NCBI GenBank assembly: GCA_964630305.1
Contig: CAZVTR010000007.1
Location: 1-63,451, forward strand
Direction of reading: 5' to 3'
DNA: 63,451 bases
Origin: JAKPPT01 sp964630305
GTDB lineage: Bacteria > Spirochaetota > Spirochaetia > Treponematales > UBA12059
The notes beneath the pieces were generated by a model, which worked only from the letters and a program-made list of their open reading frames with translations, did no database searches and was not told where the DNA came from. Shown piece after piece: positions 31,820 through 39,304 of the stretch (position 1 is its first letter; every line of letters begins with the position of its first letter). The position numbers and the translations under genes were made by a program.

Positions 31820-33841
31820 TTATTTTACTTTAATATTAAAAACACCATCCCAGCTCTGAGGCGGTGGATTTTTCTTATAAAGCCTAATACGATCAATAAA
31901 TACCGCGCTTGGTTCATCAGAAGTCTGATCATATAATTTTGTGAATAATTCTAATGCACCATCCCAGTCCCGATTAAAATATTTTTTAAGAGCAAGTTCA
32001 AAAGCCTTTTTTAAGGTAAGCTGCTGTTTTGTTGCTTTTTCAGCAACAGCGAGCACTTCATAAATTCGCACTGGTATTGATTTTCCTTTAACAGTAATCA
32101 AGTCAATCTCTCTGCATAAAAAATATTCTTGCACTGCTTTGTATGTCATTTCTGAAATAAGAATAGCTGTACCATAGAGTTTATTGGTTCCCTCAAGCCT
32201 TGCTGCAAGATTTACTGTATCGCCAATACTTGTAAAATCCATCCGGTTCCTTGCACCTACCGAACCAAATGTTACCGTGCCAGAATTTATACCAATACCA
32301 ATTGCAATTGGTGTTTTTGCTTCCTCAATAGCTTTTTGCGCTTCACGCGCCATTGCTTCTTTTAATGCCAAAGCAGCTAGACAAGCTCTTTTTTCTTTAT
32401 CCTGACCTTCGAAAAAAGCCATAAGTTCATCGCCGACAAACTTATCAATATCGCCGCCGTGTTTAATAATAATATCAGTTTGTAAAGATAGGTAATGGTT
32501 GAGAAGATTAACAATATCTTCTGGATTTCTACCTTCACACAGGCTGGTAAAACCGCGTATATCCGTAAAAAGGAAAGCTAAATCTTTTCTTTCGGTGCTA
32601 GGACTGCCTTTTTCAGATGCTTTTAATGTAGATGTTGAAATATAGGGAATAATCCCTCGAATCACATTGGTCATATTACTAATTTCTGTGGATAGATTTT
32701 TAATTTCATCTCGGGTTGTTATTCTATCTTCGTACCGTAAGTCTTCAATACCAATGCGTTCTGTTCCTTTTATCATCATCGTGAGTTTTGAAGCAATCTC
32801 ATATACACCAACACGCAAAAATAAAATAGGATACACTATCGTTCGGCCAAACCAGTAAATTGCAAAAATTGAAAAATAAATAAAAATCAGTGCNNNNNNN
32901 NNNNNNNNNNNNNNNNNNNNNNNNNNNNNNNNNNNNNNNNNNNNNNNNNNNNNNNNNNNNNNNNNNNNNNNNNNNNNNNNNNNNNNNNNNNNNGAGCGCT
33001 GATAAAATGTGAGTGCATCAAATTTAAATGTCTTTTTCCGCTCATTTTGAATTCGCTGTATAGAAAAATAATCATCTATAGCAATTTTATCGGTGATAAT
33101 AGTCCGCACCGTGTTTGCTGTCTGTTCTGCCTGTGAAAATGCTGTATCTTCAAGTGATACTGCAAGTGTCCTAGAAAAATCGCGCAATAATACTGCAACA
33201 AGCACTGCTATGATAAAAATTAATACAAAAGAAAACACAAAGGTAAGGCGTCGCTGTATACCCCACCGTTTTATAAATGCACGAAACCTCCATTTTTGTT
33301 GTTCGACTTGTTCTCTGAATTCCCGATATCGCTTATAGTCAGGATTCATAAGGGCGAACCAGGAAAGCAGCCGTGAAAGCGAAACTGCATTCCAGATAAT
33401 AGTTATTGCTAAGAATACCCATGAGAACCATGGATAATTTTGAAAATAAATTTCTTTATCGGCAAATGTAATAATATGCAAAAAGTAGACAATAACAATT
33501 GAAGTCGATGCAACAATATCACCAATGATCACAGTCGCGCCATTAAGGCGTAAAGCAGGATGTAGTTTTTTATGCAATATCGGTGCCAATAATTTCCAGA
33601 GCACAATCGGAGCATGTATCCAGATACATATATAGCTAATAATTACAAGCAATTTGCTCGCTTCGACAGTATTGAGCAGTACAGGTAAAAACCATGCCTG
33701 CGGAAATAATACAGGACTTCCAAGGTTGATATATATTGGAACAAATATCCACGCGCCAGAGATAGCAAGTGAAACTATATATAAAAAACCAAGCAATATG
33801 AGCCGTGCTATTTTATCGAGTTTAGCTTTATTAATCTTCAT
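31820..33841 (-). CDS. Membrane-bound class III adenylate/guanylate cyclase with HAMP-like linker
   Basis: The N-terminal part has about six TM helices (residues about 10-185), then another TM helix near 205-225 and a short extracytoplasmic stretch cut by a gap (32894-32993). After the gap come a TM helix, a HAMP-like linker and a cyclase domain with FTDIRGF, DKFVGDELMAFF and SIGDTVNLAARLEG, which retain both metal Asp residues. The C-terminus has a TPR-like segment and ends in KKNPPPQSWDGVFN, almost the same tail as the CHASE2 cyclase at 642. GGAGG lies just upstream, and a lipoprotein gene precedes it by two bases, so the two are co-transcribed. Confidence 0.9.
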   Translation of the reverse strand: MKINKAKLDKIARLILLGFLYIVSLAISGAWIFVPIYINLGSPVLFPQAWFLPVLLNTVEASKLLVIISYICIWIHAPIVLWKLLAPILHKKLHPALRLNGATVIIGDIVASTSIVIVYFLHIITFADKEIYFQNYPWFSWVFLAITIIWNAVSLSRLLSWFALMNPDYKRYREFREQVEQQKWRFRAFIKRWGIQRRLTFVFSFVLIFIIAVLVAVLLRDFSRTLAVSLEDTAFSQAEQTANTVRTIITDKIAIDDYFSIQRIQNERKKTFKFDALTFYQRXXXXXXXXXXXXXXXXXXXXXXXXXXXXXXXXXXALIFIYFSIFAIYWFGRTIVYPILFLRVGVYEIASKLTMMIKGTERIGIEDLRYEDRITTRDEIKNLSTEISNMTNVIRGIIPYISTSTLKASEKGSPSTERKDLAFLFTDIRGFTSLCEGRNPEDIVNLLNHYLSLQTDIIIKHGGDIDKFVGDELMAFFEGQDKEKRACLAALALKEAMAREAQKAIEEAKTPIAIGIGINSGTVTFGSVGARNRMDFTSIGDTVNLAARLEGTNKLYGTAILISEMTYKAVQEYFLCREIDLITVKGKSIPVRIYEVLAVAEKATKQQLTLKKAFELALKKYFNRDWDGALELFTKLYDQTSDEPSAVFIDRIRLYKKNPPPQSWDGVFNIKVK
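32894..32993. other. Assembly gap (100 N)
   Basis: One hundred unresolved bases fall in the extracytoplasmic part of the second cyclase. Confidence 0.95.
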
Positions 33842-33843
33842 AA

Positions 33844-35112
33844 TTAGCTCCCTCCATATTGATCAAGCAATGCTTGTTTCTGCTTGGCTTTTTCAAGATA
33901 ATCAGCAGCATCAAGATAATCAGGATCAATAGAAACAACAATAGTTAACGCTGCGATTGCATCTTTGAATCGCTCTTCCCTATAAGCCTGTACACCTCGC
34001 TCATAATAGGTTTTTAAACTGTCATAAATTCTTTTTTTTCGCTCTTCAAGAGTACTTCGCTCATTGGCATCTGTTGTAGTTTTTAATCTCGTAATAATAA
34101 GCGTAAATGCATTGACAAGATCACCCTTGTTTAGCGCTGTATCAATTGCTTGTAAAGCAGCAGTAAAATCTGCGCTGCGAATCTGTTCTCCCTGAGCTTC
34201 TGCAACACGCTTTTGCAAATTTTGAGCATCGGTTGTTTTTTTGATTGCAAGAGCTCGGCTGATTCGTTGAGCAGCTAATTGCCATTCTTTTCTCTGTTCA
34301 TGGTAGCGGGCCCATGCAAAGTATAAGCTATACTCTTCATCTTTTATCTGTGCTGTAAAAGCATTGTTAACTTTTGTATTGAGATCTTTGGCTACAGAGA
34401 GAGAATTAACAGCTTGATCAAATTTTTGCGCAAGCCGCAATGCTTTTGCTTGCTCAAGTTTTGTTTTAACAATTTTTTCAATCTCGCTCTTAAGTTCCTG
34501 AAATGCGCGGCCAGCATCAAAATTTGAATTATCAATACTGGTTACCCGCTGTGCGAGCGTATATGCTTTGATAATAGCAGTTTCCCGATCTGAATCTTTT
34601 TTTGCATTTTTTGCAGTTTCCCGTAATTCATTTATCTTCAAAAGGTTATTTGTGATATAGTCTTTTTTTATATCTGCAGTTTGTTTTATTAATTCTTGAA
34701 CCCGTTTATCTTTTGCATCAAATGAACGCGCTTGTTCAACAGCATAGAGCATTGCATAGGTTTCATCATCAGAGCGTTTTGCCTTTTTTTGCAAATTTTG
34801 TGCTTGTGCTACAAAGTTTTCAAAACGCTTGTTTTTATAATCATCAAGCAGCAATAAATATTGTTTTGCTGTTGTATTGGCCGGGTTAAGATCCAGTGCT
34901 GCCTGAAATATTTTTCTAATCCGCTCTAGTTCTGTATAGTTATTATTTTTAATTAGTTCTGTTTTATAAAGTTCTATACCGTAATTGGTCAGCACCTGAC
35001 TTTTATATTCATCAGGAACTTCTTGAACAAGCACCGCATCAGGACCAAATGTAACACACGCTGATAGTATCAGCGTAAAAAAAATAAAAATGCAATTTGA
35101 TACAGTTTTCAT
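33844..35112 (-). CDS. Helical-repeat (TPR-like) lipoprotein
   Basis: The signal peptide ends in the lipobox LILSACVTF, and the 422-residue mature protein is almost wholly helical. Repeats such as YAMLYAVEQARSFDAKDKRV, AKALRLAQKFDQAVNSLSVA and VQAYREERFKDAIAALTIVV are TPR-like; the last is the clearest. It is the first gene of an operon with the cyclase downstream and could be a sensor or scaffold on the outside of that receptor, but this is inference. The ATG has no Shine-Dalgarno sequence and lies six bases after a -10 box. Confidence 0.8.
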   Translation of the reverse strand: MKTVSNCIFIFFTLILSACVTFGPDAVLVQEVPDEYKSQVLTNYGIELYKTELIKNNNYTELERIRKIFQAALDLNPANTTAKQYLLLLDDYKNKRFENFVAQAQNLQKKAKRSDDETYAMLYAVEQARSFDAKDKRVQELIKQTADIKKDYITNNLLKINELRETAKNAKKDSDRETAIIKAYTLAQRVTSIDNSNFDAGRAFQELKSEIEKIVKTKLEQAKALRLAQKFDQAVNSLSVAKDLNTKVNNAFTAQIKDEEYSLYFAWARYHEQRKEWQLAAQRISRALAIKKTTDAQNLQKRVAEAQGEQIRSADFTAALQAIDTALNKGDLVNAFTLIITRLKTTTDANERSTLEERKKRIYDSLKTYYERGVQAYREERFKDAIAALTIVVSIDPDYLDAADYLEKAKQKQALLDQYGGS

Positions 35113-35118
35113 GGTTTA

Positions 35119-35147
35119 ATCATAACGTATTTACAGGTATATTTCTA
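35119..35147 (-). promoter_or_regulatory. Promoter of the lipoprotein-cyclase operon, leaderless arrangement
   Basis: TAGAAA (35142-35147), a 17-nt spacer and TATGAT (35119-35124) are followed by six bases (TAAACC) and the ATG at 35112. Confidence 0.5.
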
Positions 35148-35174
35148 TATTATTGAGATGAATTGTCTATATAA

Positions 35175-35209
35175 AAAAGCAGGATTGCTTTTTGGGCAAT
35201 CCCGCTTTT
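35175..35209 (-). terminator. Intrinsic terminator of the clostripain-like gene
   Basis: On the minus strand, AAAAGCGGGATTGC and GCAATCCTGCTTTT pair over 14 positions with one mismatch, and TTTTTT follows. The run of A on the other side allows bidirectional use. Confidence 0.75.
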
Positions 35210-35233
35210 AATAAAAGTATAATGCTTCAGATT

Positions 35234-36823
35234 TTAGTAAGAACTTGGGAAGCCTGCAAACGTGCAGAACTCATCCCATTTAGTATCAACGCAGATGTCA
35301 AGCTGGTTATAAATTGTGGTTGTTGACTTCATGGTGATTGAAGTGCCAAATGCCTTATTAGTCCAGGTTGAACCGCTCCAGTTGTTGGTTATAAGGCTCT
35401 GTGCACAGAGATTCTTAACAGCTGTCGCTTTATCTTTTACTGTTTGTGTAACAGAAGTACTTGCAATAACAGCATTCATGAAACCAACTAAATCTTTAGT
35501 ATACCCTGAGAAATTAGAAAGATTTCCAGCAAGTGTTTTGAATACAGAACCTGCTGTGCCTGAGCTGATTGCAGCATTTGCAAAATCATTTATAGCAGTA
35601 CCAAGCTGTGCTGCAAAGGAAAGGTTTGCTGTTGAGAAAGTTACATCTGAAGTAGTCGCGTACCATGCTTTATACTTATCAAAAATAGCTTTCACAGCAA
35701 CGGCTCCATCACCTGCAGGATTTGATTTGAGCGTTGAGAGCCATGTCCAATCCCAGCCATCACCTGGTTCTGTTTGCTCACTTGCAGCCATGTACTTTGC
35801 AAAATTGCGATACTGATAATATATTTCTGCAGTTGCCATGAGACATGCATCAAATCCGACAAATTCAAATTTTTTGCCAAGCAGAGAAACAGCATAGTTC
35901 ATTATTTGTGACTGCTCTACTTCTGAAAGATGATCACCGCCGTTGGTATCATCCCATGCAACACCACGAGGATTTCTATCAACAGCTCCGCCATGATTCC
36001 AATATACAAAACCATATTTGTCTGCAGGGAAATTTTGTTTTGCATACGCAATAAAATTCTTTGCAGTTTGTGGATCACCCATATTTACTTCACCAACATC
36101 CTGAAGTAATACCGATGAACCGCTCTGTACATAGTAATATCCATGAGTTGAGGATGAATTATCCCAGAGTACTACAATATTAATATTAGAATCGGATCCA
36201 ACCTGCTGCATTTCCTGTATATCTTTAGTACCATATGAGGAAAGGTTATTGTCTGCATCGAGATATACCATAATCGTCCAGGATTTCTGAGGCTGCGGGA
36301 GTGTAATTCCGCCGCCACCGCCACCTCCGGATGTTGTCACCGATATTGTATATCCGCGGTTTGTACCTGTTTTTCCGCCATACGAATAACACCTAATGTA
36401 GTAGGTTTTTGTTGAAGCAGCAGTAAAGGTTATTTTTGAACCATAATCACCTGATGCTTTGTCATCATTGGAAGCTTTAAGTGTGGTGCCATCATATAAA
36501 TACAGATAGGTATCAGCAACACCAACAACCCATGTTTCAATAACATAAGTTTTTCCTGCAGTAGCACTGAACTTGAGCCAGTCAGTTGCATCATCGTAAA
36601 AATTGTGTTCCTGTACTGCACCATCTGTGGTAATTGTTTTTGCTGCAGTTTGTGAATCATCCTGTTCATATGCATCAGGAGAAGTCATGTTAATGGCTCT
36701 TACAGGGTCTCGATAGACTTCTGCCTTTGGTGCAAAAGTGCCGTCTGTTTCGATGCTTAAGGGGTTGGAGCATGCGGCGAGAACGACAAGAGCCGCGACA
36801 AGAATAGTAAGCAACTTTTTCAT
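35234..36823 (-). CDS. Clostripain-like (peptidase C11) lipoprotein with PPC domain
   Basis: The lipobox VVLAACSNP marks a lipoprotein of about 529 residues. A pre-peptidase C-terminal (PPC) domain (about 30-160, SPDAYEQDDSQTA to GYTISV) is followed by a glycine-rich linker and a C11 peptidase domain. The catalytic His is in GFVYWNHGGAV and the Cys in FVGFDACLMATAEIYY. C11 peptidases cleave after Arg or Lys. The start at 36823 has AAGGA at a good distance; the upstream in-frame ATG at 36916 falls inside a structured leader. A consensus promoter lies at 36955-36982. Confidence 0.88.
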   Translation of the reverse strand: MKKLLTILVAALVVLAACSNPLSIETDGTFAPKAEVYRDPVRAINMTSPDAYEQDDSQTAAKTITTDGAVQEHNFYDDATDWLKFSATAGKTYVIETWVVGVADTYLYLYDGTTLKASNDDKASGDYGSKITFTAASTKTYYIRCYSYGGKTGTNRGYTISVTTSGGGGGGGITLPQPQKSWTIMVYLDADNNLSSYGTKDIQEMQQVGSDSNINIVVLWDNSSSTHGYYYVQSGSSVLLQDVGEVNMGDPQTAKNFIAYAKQNFPADKYGFVYWNHGGAVDRNPRGVAWDDTNGGDHLSEVEQSQIMNYAVSLLGKKFEFVGFDACLMATAEIYYQYRNFAKYMAASEQTEPGDGWDWTWLSTLKSNPAGDGAVAVKAIFDKYKAWYATTSDVTFSTANLSFAAQLGTAINDFANAAISSGTAGSVFKTLAGNLSNFSGYTKDLVGFMNAVIASTSVTQTVKDKATAVKNLCAQSLITNNWSGSTWTNKAFGTSITMKSTTTIYNQLDICVDTKWDEFCTFAGFPSSY

Positions 36824-36852
36824 TAGTAATTCCTTACTTAATGTAAAGATAT

Positions 36853-36924
36853 GAACTGCTTCCATGGCAGCAGTTCTGACGGCGGAAGGCAACGAGCTAG
36901 CAATGTTGCCTAGCACCTCTCAGA
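36853..36924 (-). promoter_or_regulatory. Structured 5' leader of the clostripain-like gene
   Basis: The predicted leader of about 125 nt can form three stems: TCTGA/TCAGA (36920-36924 with 36875-36879), AGGCAAC/GTTGCCT (36905-36911 with 36887-36893) and GAACTGCT/AGCAGTTC (36869-36876 with 36853-36860). GCTAG/CTAGC (36910-36914 with 36896-36900) is an alternative to the second stem. It fits no riboswitch class that I recognise. Confidence 0.45.
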
Positions 36925-36954
36925 CTATTACACGAATAGCTGAATATGAAAATT

Positions 36955-36982
36955 ATGATATACCATTTTATTAATATGTCAA
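36955..36982 (-). promoter_or_regulatory. Promoter of the clostripain-like gene
   Basis: TTGACA (36977-36982), a 16-nt spacer and TATCAT (36955-36960) lie on the minus strand. Confidence 0.6.
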
Positions 36983-37062
36983 CAAAAATTTTATTTTTTG
37001 ATACATATTTCCCAAAACAGTAAAATTTATTAAGTTTGTAGATTGTTGCATTTTGTTAAATA

Positions 37063-37116
37063 TTGACAACAATAAATATATGATTTACCATAACGCCTGA
37101 TATGATTTCACATCAT
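37063..37116 (+). promoter_or_regulatory. ars operon promoter and candidate ArsR operator
   Basis: TTGACA (37063-37068), a 17-nt spacer and TACCAT (37086-37091) form a promoter. The inverted repeat ATGAT-TTCAC-ATCAT (37102-37116) lies between the predicted start site and the ribosome binding site, where an ArsR dimer could block transcription. Confidence 0.4.
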
Positions 37117-37125
37117 AAGGAAACT

Positions 37126-37497
37126 ATGCGTATGGATGATTTTTCAATAATAACGACAAAGCTTAAAGCACTTGCAGATCCAGTCAGGCTTAAGATCATT
37201 GATATGCTTTCATGTATGGAGCTTTGTGCATGCAGTTTACTAGAAGGACTTTCAATTACTCAGCCAACGCTTTCTCACCATATGAAAATTCTTATTACAG
37301 CACAGTTAGTAACATCCTCAAAACGAGGAACTTGGGTATACTATACAATTAACCATGAACAAATAGATAAATTATTTTCAGTAATTGATGCACTGCGAAA
37401 ACCCAAAATAGACTGTACTTGCCATAAGCATATATGTGTATGCACTCCAAACTTCATGCAAACTGAACAAAAACAACCTGAGGAAATTCCAACATAA
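37126..37497 (+). CDS. arsR: ArsR-family arsenic-responsive repressor
   Basis: This winged-helix protein of about 123 residues shows DPVRLKIIDML, the metal-binding ELCACSLLEGL in helix 3 (the two cysteines of the classic ArsR sensor) and the recognition helix SITQPTLSHHMKILITAQLV. A Cys-rich C-terminal tail (CTCHKHICVCTP) adds possible ligands. It should release DNA on binding arsenite or antimonite. The start at 37126 has AAGGA upstream; an earlier ATG at 37102 lies in the candidate operator. It heads arsR-arsC-acr3. Confidence 0.92.
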   Translation: MRMDDFSIITTKLKALADPVRLKIIDMLSCMELCACSLLEGLSITQPTLSHHMKILITAQLVTSSKRGTWVYYTINHEQIDKLFSVIDALRKPKIDCTCHKHICVCTPNFMQTEQKQPEEIPT

Positions 37498-37558
37498 AGA
37501 GTTTTATTGACATTAGTTTTAGCTGTGTATTTTACAGGATAATTGAGGAGTATTTTGT

Positions 37559-37993
37559 ATGAAAAAACTTACTATCCTTTTTTTATGCACTGGCAATTCT
37601 TGCCGAAGTCAAATGGCGGAAGGCTGGGCACGACACCTAAAAAGTGACGTTATTGATGCGTATTCGGCAGGCATTGAGCCACAAGGTTTAAATCCGCTTG
37701 CTGTTCGTGCTATGGAGGAAGCAGGCGTAGATATATCTAAACAAACCTCAAAACATGTATCGTCGCTAATGCATATTCAATTTGACTATGCAATCACTGT
37801 GTGCGGACATGCTCATGAAAATTGCCCTCGGTTCCCGGGAAAAACAAAAATTGTACATGTAGGATTTGAAGATCCGCCACATCTTGCACGAAATGCACAA
37901 TCTGATGAAGAAGCAATGATACACTATAGGCGTATTCGCGATGAGATCAAAACATTTATTGAAACGCTTCCTGATGCACTTACAGCTTCATAA
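37559..37993 (+). CDS. arsC: Arsenate reductase, low-molecular-weight phosphatase type
   Basis: This 144-residue enzyme has the P-loop LCTGNSCRSQMAEG with the nucleophilic Cys, and the redox cysteines in ITVCGHAHENCPRFPG. It matches thioredoxin-coupled ArsC, which reduces arsenate to arsenite for export. GAGGAG lies eight bases before the ATG. It lies between arsR and acr3. Confidence 0.95.
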   Translation: MKKLTILFLCTGNSCRSQMAEGWARHLKSDVIDAYSAGIEPQGLNPLAVRAMEEAGVDISKQTSKHVSSLMHIQFDYAITVCGHAHENCPRFPGKTKIVHVGFEDPPHLARNAQSDEEAMIHYRRIRDEIKTFIETLPDALTAS

Positions 37994-38044
37994 ACAACAG
38001 ATACAGCGGAATAAACTATAAACACACCTAAACATGGAGAGCAT

Positions 38045-39100
38045 ATGAAAGAAAAAAATCGTGAAGGCATAAGTTTTTTTGAGAAATATCTCAGTATCTG
38101 GGTAGTGCTCTGCATGACAGCAGGAACACTGATAGGAAGGTATATTCCAGCTATACCAAATGTTTTAAGCAAACTTGAATATGCTCATGTATCTATTCCA
38201 ATCGCAATACTTATCTGGCTGATGATTTACCCAATGATGATGAAAGTTGATTTTACCAGTATAAAAAACGTAAGAAAGAATCCTCAGGGGCTCTTTGTAA
38301 CATGGATTACAAACTGGCTCATAAAACCATTTACCATGTATGGCATAGCATATGTCTTTTTTTATGGTGTGTTTAAAACATTTATTCCAGAACCGCTGGC
38401 AAAAGACTATCTTGCTGGCGCAATCCTTCTTGGAGCAGCGCCCTGTACTGCAATGGTATTTGTTTGGAGCTATCTTACAAAAGGAAATCCTGCTTATACT
38501 GTAGTTCAGGTAGCAACAAACGACCTTATTATTTTAGTTGCATTTACGCCTATCGTAGCCCTGCAGCTTGGAATTGGAGGTATTACAATTCCCTGGGACA
38601 CGCTGCTACTTTCGGTTTTCCTTTTTGTTGCTATCCCTCTCGCAGGTGGTATGATAACACGTACATCAGTTATAAAACATAAAGGCTTTGATTATTTTTT
38701 CAATGTATTTCTACCTAAATTTAACAACATAACTATTATTGGATTGCTCTTAACGCTCATCATTATTTTTTCATTTCAAGGCAAAACCATTCATTCTAAT
38801 CCAATTCACATTATACTCATTGCAATACCGCTGACCATCCAAACTTTCTTAATTTTTTTCATAGCCTATATAGCTGCATGGAAATTAAAGCTCCCGCATG
38901 ATATTGCAGCACCGGCAGGGATGATTGGAGCATCAAACTTTTTTGAACTTTCAGTTGCAGTGGCGATCTCCCTATTTGGAACATCATCTCCTGTAGTGCT
39001 TGCAACAGTCGTAGGCGTGCTTGTAGAAGTGCCGGTTATGCTGACACTGGTTGCAATCGCAAATAAAACAATAAATTGGTTTAACTCAAAAAAGTTTTGA
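38045..39100 (+). CDS. acr3: Arsenite efflux permease, ACR3 family
   Basis: This 351-residue membrane protein has ten hydrophobic helices. Family motifs are IPIAILIWLMIYPMMMKVDF, LLGAAPCTAMVFVWSYL with the essential Cys, and a C-terminal FFELSVAVAISLFG. It exports arsenite using the proton gradient. GGAGA precedes the ATG. It is the last gene of the ars operon and is followed by a convergent tRNA. Confidence 0.95.
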   Translation: MKEKNREGISFFEKYLSIWVVLCMTAGTLIGRYIPAIPNVLSKLEYAHVSIPIAILIWLMIYPMMMKVDFTSIKNVRKNPQGLFVTWITNWLIKPFTMYGIAYVFFYGVFKTFIPEPLAKDYLAGAILLGAAPCTAMVFVWSYLTKGNPAYTVVQVATNDLIILVAFTPIVALQLGIGGITIPWDTLLLSVFLFVAIPLAGGMITRTSVIKHKGFDYFFNVFLPKFNNITIIGLLLTLIIIFSFQGKTIHSNPIHIILIAIPLTIQTFLIFFIAYIAAWKLKLPHDIAAPAGMIGASNFFELSVAVAISLFGTSSPVVLATVVGVLVEVPVMLTLVAIANKTINWFNSKKF

Positions 39101-39123
39101 TAGGTTCCATTTTTTATAAAGTT

Positions 39124-39205
39124 TGCCCAGAGGGGGACTTGAACCCCCATGCCTCTCAGCACTAGTACCTGAAACTAGCGTGTCTGCCAATTCCACCATC
39201 TGGGC
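39124..39205 (-). tRNA. tRNA-Leu (anticodon CAG)
   Basis: This 82-nt tRNA on the minus strand has an acceptor stem GCCCAGA/TCTGGGC with discriminator A. The anticodon stem CTAGT/ACTAG has loop TTCAGGT (anticodon CAG). A class II variable arm and a GTTCAAGTC T arm are present. CCA is not encoded. Confidence 0.95.
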
Positions 39206-39215
39206 AGGCAGTTGC

Positions 39216-39244
39216 AGTGTACAGTAGTCTATCATTTTTTTCAA
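39216..39244 (-). promoter_or_regulatory. tRNA-Leu(CAG) promoter
   Basis: On the minus strand, TTGAAA (39239-39244), a 17-nt spacer and TACACT (39216-39221) lie ten bases before the tRNA. Confidence 0.65.
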
Positions 39245-39251
39245 TAGCCAG

Positions 39252-39279
39252 TTTACTTTTCTAGAACATGCATTATACT
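39252..39279 (+). promoter_or_regulatory. Promoter of the 7TM sensor kinase
   Basis: TTTACT (39252-39257), a 16-nt spacer and TATACT (39274-39279) precede AAGGGA and the ATG at 39305. Confidence 0.5.
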
Positions 39280-39304
39280 AAAAAAATAAGGGAATATTCC
39301 ATTT

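Noticed and set aside
36823..36916. In-frame ATG at 36916 as start of the clostripain-like protein
   Set aside because: It would place 31 residues ahead of a perfect lipoprotein signal peptide and lies in the structured leader; AAGGA supports 36823.
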